Assembly: GCF_031181385.1 (NCBI RefSeq)
Contig: NZ_JAPSKV010000004.1
Span: 303,380 to 367,379 of the forward strand
DNA length: 64,000 nucleotides
Reading direction: 5' to 3'
Source of the DNA: Fredinandcohnia onubensis
GTDB lineage: Bacteria; Bacillota; Bacilli; Bacillales; Bacillaceae_L
How positions within the stretch are numbered: the first letter of the stretch is position 1; each line of letters starts with the position of its first letter. The notes below the pieces were generated by a model that was given only the letters and a program-made list of their open reading frames with translations, was not told the DNA's origin and did no database searches. A program made the position numbers and the translations under genes. This document shows positions 1 to 9,477 of the stretch, one piece after another.

Positions 1-509
1 ATGTGTTTAATGGCGATATTGGTGAAATTGAGTCAATCTTTTATGCAAAAGAAAACACGGAAAAACAGGACATGGTTGTTATTAATTTTGAAGGCAATGA
101 AGTCACATATACAAAACAGGACTTAAACCAAATCACACACGCATATTGTTGTTCCATTCACAAATCACAGGGTAGTGAATTCCCAATCGTCATTTTACCG
201 ATTGTTAAAGGTTATTATCGCATGCTGCGTCGTAATTTAATTTACACAGCCATAACGAGAGCTAAAAATTTTCTGATCCTATGTGGCGAAGAAGACGCAT
301 TAAGGCAAGGTGTTCAACGTGCAAACGATACAAACCGTCAAACAACCTTATGCGAAAAATTGAAAACAACTTTTGGTACAAGAGCGGAAGCACCAGTTCC
401 TGTAGCAATCCCTGAAGAGGCAAAGACATATCAAGAGGTAATTTTCCAAACCGACCCAAATATTGGCATGGAAGGAATTACTCCATACGATTATATGGAA
501 GTTGAATAA
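1..509 (+). CDS. recD2: RecD2-type ATP-dependent DNA helicase, C-terminal end (5' truncated by window)
   Basis: Only the last ~168 residues lie in the window. They contain the C-terminal part of a superfamily 1B helicase: the run ITHAYCCSIHKSQGSEF followed by YTAITRAKNFLILCG, the late helicase motifs (V/VI) of RecD-like enzymes. RecD2 (YrrC in B. subtilis) is a 5'-3' helicase acting in DNA repair and mismatch processing without RecBC. Position just before yrrD matches B. subtilis order. The start is outside the window, so length and N-terminal domains cannot be judged. Confidence 0.9.
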   Translation, partial: VFNGDIGEIESIFYAKENTEKQDMVVINFEGNEVTYTKQDLNQITHAYCCSIHKSQGSEFPIVILPIVKGYYRMLRRNLIYTAITRAKNFLILCGEEDALRQGVQRANDTNRQTTLCEKLKTTFGTRAEAPVPVAIPEEAKTYQEVIFQTDPNIGMEGITPYDYMEVE

Positions 510-533
510 AAGCTGGGGATACCAGCTTTTTTC
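508..533 (+). terminator. Intrinsic terminator of recD2
   Basis: Stem AAAGCTGG / CCAGCTTT with a short loop and a T-run, starting at the recD2 stop codon. Confidence 0.85.
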
Positions 534-611
534 TTTTGGAAACTCTTGTACAGTATGACACCTTACCTGAAAGTGAATGATAAGTAATGTTCGGAGAGGT
601 GGCGATTATCT

Positions 612-1088
612 TTGCGGACGTTCTCACTACTCAAGGATTTACCGGTCTATGATGAAAAGTCTGCCGAAGAACTCGGCCGAGTTTCAGATCTTTGTATCAC
701 ATCAGATGGCAAGGTTAATGCCCTGATTATGAAAGGAAAAGGACTATTTGAACGAGATAGAGTAGTCCCTATCGAAAGCATCTCCTCCATTGGAGATGAT
801 GGTGTCATGGTTTCGGACAGAACGCTATTGGAGCTTCTTGACAACGAAGCCGATACACCCACATATTTTTTGCACACCCATCATGGATTATTCCGAAAGC
901 CACTTTTGTCCTCAGAAGGTCAAAAATTAGGCTTACTTGAAGATGTATATTTTACAGAAGAAGTGGGCACTATTATAGGGTATGAAGTAACGGATGGCTT
1001 TTTTGCTGATATAACAGAAGGAAAAAAGGTAATCAAAACCAATGAGCCTTTAAAAATCGGTGAAGATGTCATCGTCGTATCTATATAA
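612..1088 (+). CDS. yrrD: PRC-barrel domain protein YrrD
   Basis: 158 residues with two PRC-barrel-like halves: an N-terminal unit (residues ~1-75, LKDLPVYDEKSAEELGRVSD) and a second one (from ~90, RKPLLSSEGQKLGLLEDVYF). PRC barrels are small beta-barrels found in RimM, photosynthetic reaction centres and sporulation proteins; the function of YrrD is not known. The TTG start is chosen because GGAGAGGTGG lies just upstream. It sits between recD2 and a small zinc-ribbon gene, as in Bacillus. Confidence 0.82.
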   Translation: MRTFSLLKDLPVYDEKSAEELGRVSDLCITSDGKVNALIMKGKGLFERDRVVPIESISSIGDDGVMVSDRTLLELLDNEADTPTYFLHTHHGLFRKPLLSSEGQKLGLLEDVYFTEEVGTIIGYEVTDGFFADITEGKKVIKTNEPLKIGEDVIVVSI

Positions 1089-1119
1089 AATAGGAATTCC
1101 ATGATGTGAGGTGTACCCT

Positions 1120-1308
1120 GTGAAGTGCCCAAACTGTAAAAGTAAAGATATCGGTAAAATTGGTGTCAACCAATATTACTGCTGGGGATGTTTTATCGAA
1201 CTATCTGTAAACAAAGGACAAATATTCACACATCAGGTAGAGGAAGATGGCACACTCAGTTCATTGGATGATCTGTTTGCTGAGGACGACAGAAGGATCA
1301 GTATGTAA
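1120..1308 (+). CDS. Small zinc-ribbon protein (YrzR-like)
   Basis: 62 residues from a GTG start at 1120, preferred over the in-frame GTG at 1111 because GAGGTG at 1107-1112 is then correctly spaced. The N-terminus has CPNC and, 15 residues on, CWGC: a four-cysteine zinc ribbon. The acidic C-terminus (LDDLFAEDDRR) has no recognisable domain. In B. subtilis the small gene yrzR lies at the same place; equivalence is inferred from position and size. Function unknown. Confidence 0.7.
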   Translation: MKCPNCKSKDIGKIGVNQYYCWGCFIELSVNKGQIFTHQVEEDGTLSSLDDLFAEDDRRISM

Positions 1309-1332
1309 TCCTAAACAAGGAGTGAAGAGGAT

Positions 1333-1464
1333 ATGAATAAAGCAATGACTTCTCTAATCACTATGGGTCTAGGTGCTGCGGCATACGGAATTATGCAAAG
1401 AACAGATGTAATGTCTGCCCGCAACATGAAAAAAATGCGCAAACGCATTACAAAAATGTTTTAA
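1333..1464 (+). CDS. yrzQ: YrzQ-like small protein (DUF3918 type)
   Basis: 43 residues beginning MNKAMTSLITMGLGAAAYG: a short hydrophobic segment followed by a very basic tail (KKMRKRITKMF). Such one-helix basic micro-proteins of the DUF3918/YrzQ family are common in Bacillus and have no known role. The start follows GAAGAGG and the gene ends just before a strong terminator, so it closes the yrrD transcription unit. Confidence 0.75.
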   Translation: MNKAMTSLITMGLGAAAYGIMQRTDVMSARNMKKMRKRITKMF

Positions 1465-1480
1465 AATGTGATGAAATGGA

Positions 1481-1507
1481 AAAACCCCACGGATGTGGGG
1501 TTTTTTT
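1481..1507 (+). terminator. Intrinsic terminator after yrzQ
   Basis: AACCCCAC / GTGGGGTT stem followed by a T-run of seven. Confidence 0.92.
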
Positions 1508-1512
1508 GCATC

Positions 1513-1830
1513 TGTCCAAAGAGGTTCGCAACTGGATAAAACTAGGAGCTACCGAACCAGTAAAGTGTCCAAAGAGGTTCCCAACTGGATAAAATTAGGA
1601 ACTAACGAACCAGTAAAGTGTCCAAAGAGGTTCGAAACTGGATAAAATTAGGAGTTAGCGAACCAGTAAAGTGGAGAAAGAGGTTCGCAACTGGATAAAA
1701 CTAGGAGCTACCGAACCAGTAAAGTGTCCAAAAAGGTTCGTAACTGGATAAAACTAGGAGCTACCGAACCAGTAAAGTAATGAAAGTGGACCGCAACTGG
1801 ATAAAACTGGGTATCGCCATACCAGCTATT
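1513..1830. repeat. 53-bp tandem repeat array, six units
   Basis: Six head-to-tail units of exactly 53 bp begin at 1513, 1566, 1619, 1672, 1725 and 1778; the last is degenerate. Each of the first five contains GGTTC(G/C) and, about 24 bp later, CGAACC, so each can form a hairpin; an ACTGG/CCAGT pair within the unit offers an alternative fold. Units differ mainly in the central part and in the 4 bases after the initial TG. 53 is not a multiple of three and each unit has stops, so the array is not coding. It lies between the yrzQ terminator and the end of the minus-strand NERD gene. Confidence 0.9.
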
Positions 1831-1886
1831 AGGTTTTAATAAATCATCCAAAAAAATATCCACCCAAAAACTGTCTCGGAACACCT

Positions 1887-2813
1887 TTACATCCTTTTAT
1901 ACACATAATATGATCCTCTACCAAATGATATTAAATCAAAATTCTTAGATAGTATTTTTTGTATTGTCTTTTTAGACCTTATAACCTTACACCAATTATA
2001 AATAACATCCACAGTTATTCGTTTATCAGGAAAAAGGAACCTAAACTCCTCTACACTCCTAAGTACCGCTGATTCTTTGTCCTCCACAAAGCCACATTTT
2101 TTACAAACCAAAGTTTGTCTATTTGTATCTTCATATTCCAAGCACCCACACTTACAAACTATCCCTTTGTCCAATTCCTCAAAAGTATATTTAGGCAGTC
2201 TCGAATAGGGATTTTTCGTTATATGCAAAGAAGCCAATTTTTTCGCTAAGTCAATATGACCCCCGGAAACCCCGGAAACCGCACCTGCATCTATTTTTTT
2301 CAAAAATCGACCAAGTTGAGAATGAAATACAAAGGGGCTATTAACCGGTGCCTCATATAAATAAAACTCTGGGTTAATGAATATTACATGAGATTCAACA
2401 GGTACATTAAACCTCAATTCTTGGAGGAGTTGCCGAAATAATGATTCGCTACGAGAGATTTGGATTAGGGGGTTTTTGATTTCTTTCCCATGAATCATGT
2501 GCAAGCGGCCATCTTTGATGTAATAGTCTCCTTCGTAGTTTTTTACTTCAAAGATGAATATTTTCTTTTGTGTGATAAGCAGGGAATCGATTTGGAATAG
2601 GGTGTTGTTCACTTTAAGGAGAAGGTCGTTTAATATGAGGCTTTCATTTGTGAGGCCTAAAAGCAACTGGTCAAACTGTTTTTCACCTATCCAACCTTTT
2701 TCGAGGGATACAAAATTGTTTTCGTCTTCTTCTGCTAGTTTCTTATGAACTCGTAGAGAGCGTAGTAACTCTAGTTCAATTTTCTCACCACGTGGTTTAA
2801 TAACTATAACCAA
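1887..2813 (-). CDS. NERD domain protein with C-terminal zinc ribbon
   Basis: 308 residues. Residues ~38-150 match the nuclease-related (NERD) domain: GWIGEKQFD, then FQIDSLLI and IFIFEVKNYEGDYY, the D and E-x-K pattern of restriction-like nucleases. Near residues 217-240 CKCGC...CKKCG forms a four-cysteine zinc ribbon; the rest is a helical tail. TTG start after AAGGATGTGG. NERD proteins are widespread in Bacilli; activity is generally unproven. It stands alone on the minus strand between yrzQ and yrrI, so it is probably an accessory gene. A role in DNA processing is inference. Confidence 0.85.
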   Translation of the reverse strand: MVIVIKPRGEKIELELLRSLRVHKKLAEEDENNFVSLEKGWIGEKQFDQLLLGLTNESLILNDLLLKVNNTLFQIDSLLITQKKIFIFEVKNYEGDYYIKDGRLHMIHGKEIKNPLIQISRSESLFRQLLQELRFNVPVESHVIFINPEFYLYEAPVNSPFVFHSQLGRFLKKIDAGAVSGVSGGHIDLAKKLASLHITKNPYSRLPKYTFEELDKGIVCKCGCLEYEDTNRQTLVCKKCGFVEDKESAVLRSVEEFRFLFPDKRITVDVIYNWCKVIRSKKTIQKILSKNFDLISFGRGSYYVYKRM

Positions 2814-2937
2814 TCTACCACATCCTTTCAGCTATATTTTACAAAACAATCTGTATTTTTACAATATTTTCTGTTGCATTCTCGACCTGTATAAAACCGC
2901 ATAGACTCCAAAAACTACTAATAAGGGAGTGAATGAG

Positions 2938-4011
2938 ATGAGTGAAAATAGAATCAAATGGATCTTCAGAATATCACTATTATTACTAGCATTTTTGACA
3001 ATCTATATCTTCTTAAAATTGGATCCAGTCTGGCTCCCGATTGTGTTACTCTTAAAAACATTTCTAGTTCCTTTTGTGGTCTCTATTTTTATTGCTTACT
3101 TACTGCATCCTATTATCGAAAAAATCAGCAATCGTGGAGTACCAAGAGCACTAGCGATTTTACTGATATATTTGTTTTTTTTCGGTGGGATTGGTTTTGC
3201 TATATACAAAGGAATTCCGGTGATTCTTGCTCAACTCAAGGACCTTGCTGAGAGCTTCCCAGAATTTAGTAAGACCTACAGAGTCTGGTTAATAGAAATT
3301 GAATCAGGAAGTTCAAAGCTTCCTGCTTTTGTTCACGCACAGCTTGATGATTTGCTTAATTCCTTAGAAAATTATGTAGATTATCTACTATCAAGGACAA
3401 TTGAATTTTTGAAAGCATTGCTTAATTCTATTTTTATCATTGCCATTATTCCATTCATCGTTTTTTATCTGTTAAAGGACCACGACCAAATGATGAAAGC
3501 ACTTTGGTATATAACGCCTCGAAAGCTTAGAAAAGCAGGTCAGCTTTTTTTTCGAGATGTGGATGAGTCATTGGGGAATTATATTAGAGGGCAGTTGATT
3601 GTTTGTTTGCTTGTTGGAACAACAGCCTCAGTGGCATTTTGGATTTCAGGTATGAAATATCCCTTATTATTTGGAAGCATAGTGGGCATAACGAATATCA
3701 TTCCATACTTTGGTCCGATTATTGGTGCAATACCTGCCGCCATAATTGCTGCAACAATTTCAATCAAAATGCTAATTATCGTAGTTCTTGTTGTGTTTGG
3801 CCTTCAGTTTATCGAAGGGAACCTGCTTTCACCAATTATTGTCGGAAAAAGTTTACGTTTACATCCGATTGTAATTATAGCGGCGTTATTAGTAGGAGGA
3901 GAAGTTGGAGGAGTGGTAGGCCTTATTGTTGCTGTTCCAGTTGTGGCAATATTAAAGGTGTCTATCGTTCACGCGAAACAGCATTTTACAGTTGCTCGTA
4001 GGGAACAATAA
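2938..4011 (+). CDS. yrrI: AI-2E family transporter (YrrI)
   Basis: 357-residue polytopic membrane protein of the AI-2E/YdiK-YtvI family with about seven to eight membrane segments. The conserved C-terminal region, including NIIPYFGPIIGAIPA and the glycine-rich VGGEVGGVVG run, is typical. Family members export small molecules or exchange ions; the substrate here is unknown. ATG at 2938 is preferred over GTG 2929 because AAGGGAGTGA overlaps that GTG. It lies directly before the alaS leader, as in Bacillus. Confidence 0.87.
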   Translation: MSENRIKWIFRISLLLLAFLTIYIFLKLDPVWLPIVLLLKTFLVPFVVSIFIAYLLHPIIEKISNRGVPRALAILLIYLFFFGGIGFAIYKGIPVILAQLKDLAESFPEFSKTYRVWLIEIESGSSKLPAFVHAQLDDLLNSLENYVDYLLSRTIEFLKALLNSIFIIAIIPFIVFYLLKDHDQMMKALWYITPRKLRKAGQLFFRDVDESLGNYIRGQLIVCLLVGTTASVAFWISGMKYPLLFGSIVGITNIIPYFGPIIGAIPAAIIAATISIKMLIIVVLVVFGLQFIEGNLLSPIIVGKSLRLHPIVIIAALLVGGEVGGVVGLIVAVPVVAILKVSIVHAKQHFTVARREQ

Positions 4012-4028
4012 CACATTGAACGCCGACA

Positions 4029-4057
4029 TTGACAAACATTTTTGACTTGAATATAAT
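4029..4057 (+). promoter_or_regulatory. Sigma-A promoter of alaS
   Basis: Perfect consensus TTGACA (4029-4034) and TATAAT (4052-4057) with a 17-bp spacer, placing the start of the T-box leader near 4064. Confidence 0.88.
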
Positions 4058-4109
4058 TGACAAGAAACTAGGCAATACATAATGTGACAATTTAATCACG
4101 ATTAGTGAA

Positions 4110-4346
4110 AACTATGAAGGAATCAGTATGTTACAGTACCATCAAACCAGAGAGAAATTTCCAAGGCTGAGAGGAATTTCGGATGAAGGGTAACAGAAAG
4201 CTACTCCTGAGTGTAGGTAAACCTACCGGTGAATACCGTTATCAATATACGAAGGTGATGGGCACTATTTCTTTGTGTCCATAATCAGGGTGGTACCGCG
4301 AGCATACTCTCGTCCCTGTTTTTTAGGGGATTAGAGTATTTTTTTA
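4110..4346 (+). promoter_or_regulatory. T-box riboswitch leader of alaS (tRNA-Ala)
   Basis: The T-box sequence AGGGTGGTACCGCG is at 4287-4300. It is followed by a terminator in which ATACTCT and AGAGTAT pair around CCCT/AGGG, then a T-run (4304-4346). Upstream is a Stem I-like region (about 4130-4210) with the paired GAAATTT/AATTTC arms; GCT at 4200-4202 in the GAAAGCTACTCC context is the likely alanine specifier codon. Uncharged tRNA-Ala binding would stabilise the antiterminator and allow alaS expression. The 5' boundary is approximate. Confidence 0.92.
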
Positions 4347-4374
4347 TGTCTAAAATGAAATTGGAGGTAATGAA

Positions 4375-7008
4375 ATGAAACAATTAACATCAGCTCAAGT
4401 TCGCCAAATGTTTTTGGATTTTTTCCAATCTAAGGGGCATGCAATAGAACCAAGTGCTTCCTTAGTTCCACATGAAGATCCATCTTTACTATGGATCAAT
4501 AGTGGTGTTGCTACTTTAAAAAAATATTTTGATGGACGTGTAATCCCTCAGAATCCAAGAATTTGTAATGCACAAAAATCGATTCGTACAAATGATATTG
4601 AAAATGTAGGAAAAACAGCACGCCACCATACTTTCTTTGAAATGCTTGGAAATTTCTCCATTGGTGATTATTTCAAAGAAGAATCAATTGAATGGGCATG
4701 GGAATTCTTAACAAGTAAAGAATGGATTGGTTTTGACCCAGAGAAGCTTTCTGTTACGATCCATCCTGAAGATGATGAAGCATTTGAGCTTTGGAATAAA
4801 AAGATTGGAATTCCTGAGGAGCGAATCATTCGTCTAGAAGGAAACTTCTGGGATATTGGTGAAGGTCCAAGTGGTCCAAATACAGAAATCTTCTTTGATC
4901 GAGGCGAGGAATTTGGAAATGACCCGAATGATCCAGAATTATATCCAGGTGGAGAAAATGAACGTTATCTAGAAATATGGAACCTTGTGTTCTCGCAATT
5001 TAACCATAACCCAGACGGATCTTATACGCCACTTCCTAAAAAGAATATTGATACTGGAATGGGTCTAGAAAGAATGTGCTCGGTTATCCAAAACGTGCCT
5101 ACAAACTTTGACACAGATCTTTTTATCCCGATTATTGAGGCAACTGAATCCATTTCAGGTGAAAAATATCGTCAAGCAAAAGAAAAGGATGAAGCATTTA
5201 AGGTTATTGCTGACCACATCCGTACAGTTACATTTGCAGTAGGAGATGGGGCGCTTCCTTCCAATGAAGGTCGTGGCTATGTTCTTAGACGTCTATTAAG
5301 ACGCGCTGTACGATATGCAAAACAAATCTCAATCAACCGTCCGTTCATGTATGAACTTGTTCCAGTTGTAGGGGAGATTATGGTTGATTTTTATCCGGAA
5401 GTAAAAGAGAAGACTGAATTTATTCAGAAAGTCGTGAAAACAGAAGAGGAACGCTTCCATGAAACGTTACATGATGGACTAGCAATCCTATCAACTGTTA
5501 TTCAAAAGGAAAAAGCAAAAGGCAGTGACACGATTCCAGGGGCAGATGTCTTCCGCTTATATGATACGTATGGTTTCCCTGTTGAACTAACAGAGGAATA
5601 CGCAGAAGAAGAAGGTATGAGAGTCGACCACGATGGCTTTGAGCGTGAAATGGAAAGTCAACGTGAAAGAGCAAGATCTGCTCGTCAGGATGTTGATTCC
5701 ATGCAGGTCCAAAGCGGGGTTCTTGGTGAAATTAAAGTTGAGAGTACGTTCGTTGGCTATGATGAACTTGAAGCTGATTCAACTGTTCTTGTAATTGTAA
5801 AAGACGGGGAATTAGTAGAAAGCGCAAACGAAGGTGACGAAATTCAGCTTATTTTAGACAAAACACCTTTCTATGCTGAAAGTGGTGGACAAATTGCTGA
5901 TCAAGGTACAATTGAAAGCGAAAGTACAAAACTAGTTGTAAAAGACGTTCAAAAAGCGCCTAATGGACAAAACCTTCATCGAGTAGTTGTTGAACAAGGA
6001 AGTTTAACACAAGGTGACAAACTTCATGCGAAGGTTGACCAAGAGAATCGTGCTGGGGTTATTAAGAACCACACTGCAACTCACCTATTACATCAAGCAT
6101 TAAAAGATGTGCTCGGTGCACACGTAAACCAAGCGGGTTCACTAGTAACATCAAATCGTTTACGTTTCGACTTCTCTCATTTTGGTCAAATTAAGCAAGA
6201 CGAGATTGAGCAAATTGAAGCGATTGTGAATGAAAAAGTTTGGAGCAGCATCCCGGTTAATATTGACTATAAATCGCTATCTGAGGCAAAAGAGATGGGG
6301 GCAATGGCCCTTTTCGGTGAAAAATATGGCAACATCGTTCGTGTTGTTCAAGTTGGTGACTATAGTTTAGAGCTATGTGGTGGATGTCATGTACCAAATA
6401 CATCAACGATTGGGTTATTCAAAATAGTTTCTGAGTCCGGAATAGGCGCAGGTACTCGTCGTATTGAAGCTGTAACTGGTGAAGCTGCATACCATGTAAT
6501 CAATGATCAAGTAAAAATGCTCCAGGAAGTTGCTAACCTTTTAAAAACAAAACCGGCAGAAGTTCCAAGTCGCATTGAAGCATTACAACATGAAATTCGT
6601 AATTTACAACGCGAAAATGAATCACTTTCAGCGAAACTTGGCAATATAGAAGCTGGTAGCCTTGTAGAAAAAGCGAAAGAAATTAATGGGGCAACTGTTT
6701 TATATAGTAAGGTAAATGCCCAAGATATGAATAATCTTCGTGCAATGGTTGATGACTTAAAGCAGAAGCTTGGCTCAGCAGTAATTGTCTTAGGTTCTGT
6801 TAACGAAGACAAGGTAAACTTAACGGCTGGTGTAACAAAAGACTTGATTGATAAAGGTTTCCATGCCGGAAAATTAATTAAGGAAGTAGCAACTCGTTGT
6901 GGCGGCGGCGGTGGTGGCCGTCCTGATATGGCGCAAGCGGGTGGTAAAAATCCAGAACAACTTGAATCTGCATTACAATTTGTAGAAGAATGGGTAAAAA
7001 ATATCTAA
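4375..7008 (+). CDS. alaS: Alanyl-tRNA synthetase
   Basis: 877 residues, normal length. The class II aminoacylation domain starts with [19 protein letters not shown]; the editing domain has HTATHLLHQ near residue 566 and the zinc ligand motif CGGCH near 668; the C-terminal C-Ala domain ends in [15 protein letters not shown]. It charges tRNA-Ala and clears mis-charged serine and glycine. ATG start after GGAGGTAATGAA. Controlled by the T-box leader directly upstream. Confidence 0.99.
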   Translation: MKQLTSAQVRQMFLDFFQSKGHAIEPSASLVPHEDPSLLWINSGVATLKKYFDGRVIPQNPRICNAQKSIRTNDIENVGKTARHHTFFEMLGNFSIGDYFKEESIEWAWEFLTSKEWIGFDPEKLSVTIHPEDDEAFELWNKKIGIPEERIIRLEGNFWDIGEGPSGPNTEIFFDRGEEFGNDPNDPELYPGGENERYLEIWNLVFSQFNHNPDGSYTPLPKKNIDTGMGLERMCSVIQNVPTNFDTDLFIPIIEATESISGEKYRQAKEKDEAFKVIADHIRTVTFAVGDGALPSNEGRGYVLRRLLRRAVRYAKQISINRPFMYELVPVVGEIMVDFYPEVKEKTEFIQKVVKTEEERFHETLHDGLAILSTVIQKEKAKGSDTIPGADVFRLYDTYGFPVELTEEYAEEEGMRVDHDGFEREMESQRERARSARQDVDSMQVQSGVLGEIKVESTFVGYDELEADSTVLVIVKDGELVESANEGDEIQLILDKTPFYAESGGQIADQGTIESESTKLVVKDVQKAPNGQNLHRVVVEQGSLTQGDKLHAKVDQENRAGVIKNHTATHLLHQALKDVLGAHVNQAGSLVTSNRLRFDFSHFGQIKQDEIEQIEAIVNEKVWSSIPVNIDYKSLSEAKEMGAMALFGEKYGNIVRVVQVGDYSLELCGGCHVPNTSTIGLFKIVSESGIGAGTRRIEAVTGEAAYHVINDQVKMLQEVANLLKTKPAEVPSRIEALQHEIRNLQRENESLSAKLGNIEAGSLVEKAKEINGATVLYSKVNAQDMNNLRAMVDDLKQKLGSAVIVLGSVNEDKVNLTAGVTKDLIDKGFHAGKLIKEVATRCGGGGGGRPDMAQAGGKNPEQLESALQFVEEWVKNI

Positions 7009-7013
7009 AAGAT

Positions 7014-7056
7014 GTGAATTTGTATCATTCTGTCTAAAGGAATGATACAAATTGTC
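7014..7056 (+). terminator. Long hairpin after alaS, T-poor
   Basis: AATTTGTATCATTC pairs perfectly with GAATGATACAAATT around a short loop; flanking GTGA/TCAC extends the stem. There is no true T-run (CTTCTTGTTTC follows), so it may stabilise the 3' end rather than terminate alone. Confidence 0.6.
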
Positions 7057-7154
7057 ACTTCTTGTTTCTATTTAGTTGTGATTAGTGTACAATGAGTGGT
7101 AAGATTTACATGTACGGATGCGGACACCAGAATCTAAAGAGTGAGGTGCAAAAC

Positions 7155-7421
7155 TTGAGCTCATTTGATAAAACGATGAAATTCAACTTTCCAGAGGAAC
7201 CAGTTGAAACCAATGTAAATGAAGTATTATTCAATGTTTATGATGCTCTTCAAGAAAAAGGATACAATCCAATCAATCAAATTGTAGGGTACTTGTTATC
7301 CGGAGATCCTGCATACATTCCACGCCATAATGATGCAAGGAATATCATCCGAAAGCTTGAACGAGATGAAATAATCGAGGAGTTAGTTAAGTCGTATTTA
7401 AAGATCCATCGTGAGGGGTAA
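7155..7421 (+). CDS. yrzL: IreB family regulatory phosphoprotein (YrzL)
   Basis: 88 residues ([15 protein letters not shown]... to KIHREG), matching the IreB/DUF965 family in length and sequence. In Enterococcus IreB is a phosphorylation target of the Ser/Thr kinase IreK and lowers cephalosporin resistance; in Bacillus its role is less clear. The TTG start at 7155 is chosen because GAGGTG sits 7 bases upstream; an upstream in-frame ATG at 7092 lacks a good site and would add 21 unlike residues. First gene of the yrzL-ruvX-yrzB unit. Confidence 0.9.
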   Translation: MSSFDKTMKFNFPEEPVETNVNEVLFNVYDALQEKGYNPINQIVGYLLSGDPAYIPRHNDARNIIRKLERDEIIEELVKSYLKIHREG

Positions 7422-7426
7422 AACGA

Positions 7427-7843
7427 ATGAGGATTCTCGGTTTGGACGTCGGCTCAAAAACAGTCGGTGTCGCCGTAAGTGATGAAATGGGCTGGACTGC
7501 TCAAGGCATTGAAACAATCAAGATAAATGAAGAACGACAGCAATTTGGCTTGGAAAGACTTGGTGAAATTATCAAGGAATATGGAGTAGAATCTGTCGTA
7601 ATTGGTTTACCTAAGAATATGAATGGAACAATTGGACCACGTGGTGAAGCGAGTCAATATTATGCTGATATGGTACGAGAGAAATTTGGTTTGCCTGTTG
7701 TATTGTGGGACGAGCGTCTCTCAACAGTAGCAGCTGAACGTGTCCTATTATCAGCGGATGTAAGTCGAAAGAAGCGAAAGCAAGTCATCGATAAAATGGC
7801 TGCAGTCATGATCCTCCAGGGGTATCTAGATAGTAAAAATTAA
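7427..7843 (+). CDS. ruvX: RuvX/YqgF, pre-16S rRNA nuclease (Holliday junction resolvase-like)
   Basis: 138 residues of RNase H fold: [17 protein letters not shown] at the start provides the first catalytic Asp, [12 protein letters not shown] the second strand, and [15 protein letters not shown] the third catalytic region. YqgF enzymes mature the 5' end of 16S rRNA; early work proposed Holliday junction cleavage. Named yrrK in B. subtilis. Begins 6 bases after yrzL and is followed at once by yrzB. Confidence 0.95.
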   Translation: MRILGLDVGSKTVGVAVSDEMGWTAQGIETIKINEERQQFGLERLGEIIKEYGVESVVIGLPKNMNGTIGPRGEASQYYADMVREKFGLPVVLWDERLSTVAAERVLLSADVSRKKRKQVIDKMAAVMILQGYLDSKN

Positions 7844-7857
7844 TGAGGTGGATTAAC

Positions 7858-8145
7858 ATGGAACATGGTGAAAAGCAAATAACAGTAATTGACGAGCAAG
7901 GAAATGAAATTCTTTGTGAGGTATTATTTACATTCGAATCAGAAGAATTTGGAAAGTCATACGTCCTTTACTATCCTTTAAGTGATGATAATGAAGATGA
8001 TGAAGATATCGAAATTCATGCATCAAGCTTTAGCCCTTCTGAAGACGGAGAAGATGGTGAACTAAAACCAATCGAAACTGAAGAAGAATGGGACCTTGTC
8101 GAAGAAATGCTTAATACATTCCTTGATGAAGAAGGAGAAGAATAA
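7858..8145 (+). CDS. yrzB: DUF1292 family protein YrzB
   Basis: 95 residues, strongly acidic ([17 protein letters not shown], final LDEEGEE), with the DUF1292 core [19 protein letters not shown]. Start ATG 7858 is set by GAGGTGG at 7845-7851. Function unknown; the gene nearly always follows ruvX in Firmicutes. Ends at a strong terminator. Confidence 0.9.
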   Translation: MEHGEKQITVIDEQGNEILCEVLFTFESEEFGKSYVLYYPLSDDNEDDEDIEIHASSFSPSEDGEDGELKPIETEEEWDLVEEMLNTFLDEEGEE

Positions 8146-8168
8146 AAACAGCCGCGAGCTGTTTTTTT
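8145..8168 (+). terminator. Intrinsic terminator after yrzB
   Basis: AAAACAGC / GCTGTTTT stem, loop CGCGA, then T-run; begins at the stop codon. Confidence 0.9.
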
Positions 8169-8273
8169 CTTTTTCATTTACTCCAACTTTTGGTTTAAAA
8201 TGATCAATAGATACCTAAAAAAACACAAAATTTTTAGAAAAAACTGCAAAAATATAGTAAATTCTCCCTAAAA

Positions 8274-8305
8274 TTGACGAATTAGATAAAAAAATGTAGT
8301 ATAAT
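8274..8305 (+). promoter_or_regulatory. Probable promoter of mltG
   Basis: TTGACG (8274-8279) with either TAGTAT after 17 bp (8297-8302) or TATAAT after 20 bp (8300-8305), in an AT-rich region just upstream of mltG. Confidence 0.55.
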
Positions 8306-8334
8306 AATTCGAGTGAGGGGAGGATTTACGATAT

Positions 8335-9471
8335 ATGTCAGATAACGAATCGAAAAAGGATATATATATAAAAAATTTGCAAGAACGGCATAGAGAAGCC
8401 AAAACAATCCGTAAAATTGTATTTATCACATTTATCGTTATATTAGTAGTTTTATCTGGAATAATTGGCGGAGGCTATTTATATATAAAATCAGCACTTG
8501 AGCCTGTTGACCCTACGAATAAAGAACCGATCGAAGTAACTATACCAATTGGTTCGTCACCAACAGCGATTGCAAGAATTCTTGAAGAAAATGATATTGT
8601 GAAACATGCAAAAGTTTTTCGTTACTACACAAAATTTAAAAATGAATCTGGTTTTCAGGCAGGCGAATATATATTTAATCAATCTATGAACTTTGATCAA
8701 ATCATTGAAAGTCTGAAATCAGGAATCCTTATGGGAGAACCAGTTTTTAAACTAGTGATACCAGAAGGAAAACAACTTGAAGAAATAGCAACTATTATTG
8801 CGGAGCAAACCGGTTATACTCAGGAAGAAATCATGAAAAAGGTAGATGACCCTACCTACGTTAAAGACTTGATTAGCAGGTTTCCTAATACTTTATCGGA
8901 AGAAATTTTAAATAAGGATATTAAACATCCACTTGAAGGTTATTTATTCCCAGCAACCTATCCATTTTATGAGAAAAAGCCTTCAATAGAATCCATAGTC
9001 GAAACAATGCTAGAGCAAACTGATAAAATCCTAGTAAAATACGTAGGGCTAATGGAAGGGAACAAATATATTGATTCTACTCATAAACTATTAACCATGG
9101 CGTCGTTAATAGAAGAAGAGGCAACGGCACAAACAGACCGTGAGCAAATTTCTAGCGTATTTTATAATCGACTAGATGATGGAATGCCACTTCAAACCGA
9201 CCCTACTGTTCTTTATGCATTAGGAGAACATAAAAAACGCGTTTTATATGATCATCTTGAAGTGAATTCGCCATATAACACATATAAAAACCAAGGTTTA
9301 ACACCTGGACCAATTGCAAATGCTGGTGAATCATCCTTATCAGCGGCTTTAAACCCTGCAGAGACGGATTATTTATATTTCTTAGCTGCTCCAACAGGAG
9401 AAGTGTATTACTCCAAGACATTGGACGAGCATAATGCTAAAAAAGCACAGTATATAACCAATCAACAATAA
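8335..9471 (+). CDS. mltG: Endolytic transglycosylase MltG (YrrL)
   Basis: 378 residues: cytoplasmic tail, one membrane helix at ~25-50 (IVFITFIVILVVLSGIIGGG), then a LysM-like region (IPIGSSPTAIARILEENDIV) and the YceG/MltG catalytic domain with the MASLIEEEA segment holding the catalytic Glu, and QTDPTVLYALG. MltG cuts nascent glycan strands outside the membrane and is proposed to release them during peptidoglycan synthesis. Monocistronic by its flanking terminators. Confidence 0.96.
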   Translation: MSDNESKKDIYIKNLQERHREAKTIRKIVFITFIVILVVLSGIIGGGYLYIKSALEPVDPTNKEPIEVTIPIGSSPTAIARILEENDIVKHAKVFRYYTKFKNESGFQAGEYIFNQSMNFDQIIESLKSGILMGEPVFKLVIPEGKQLEEIATIIAEQTGYTQEEIMKKVDDPTYVKDLISRFPNTLSEEILNKDIKHPLEGYLFPATYPFYEKKPSIESIVETMLEQTDKILVKYVGLMEGNKYIDSTHKLLTMASLIEEEATAQTDREQISSVFYNRLDDGMPLQTDPTVLYALGEHKKRVLYDHLEVNSPYNTYKNQGLTPGPIANAGESSLSAALNPAETDYLYFLAAPTGEVYYSKTLDEHNAKKAQYITNQQ

Positions 9472-9477
9472 CTTACT

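Noticed and set aside
1513..1830. Tandem array as a repeat protein or CRISPR array
   Set aside because: Unit length is not a multiple of three and has stops; there are no variable spacers between repeats, so it is neither coding nor CRISPR.
3603..4001. 132-codon plus-strand ORF in another frame of yrrI
   Set aside because: Cys/Trp/Arg-rich out-of-frame reading of a membrane protein gene; no ribosome binding site.
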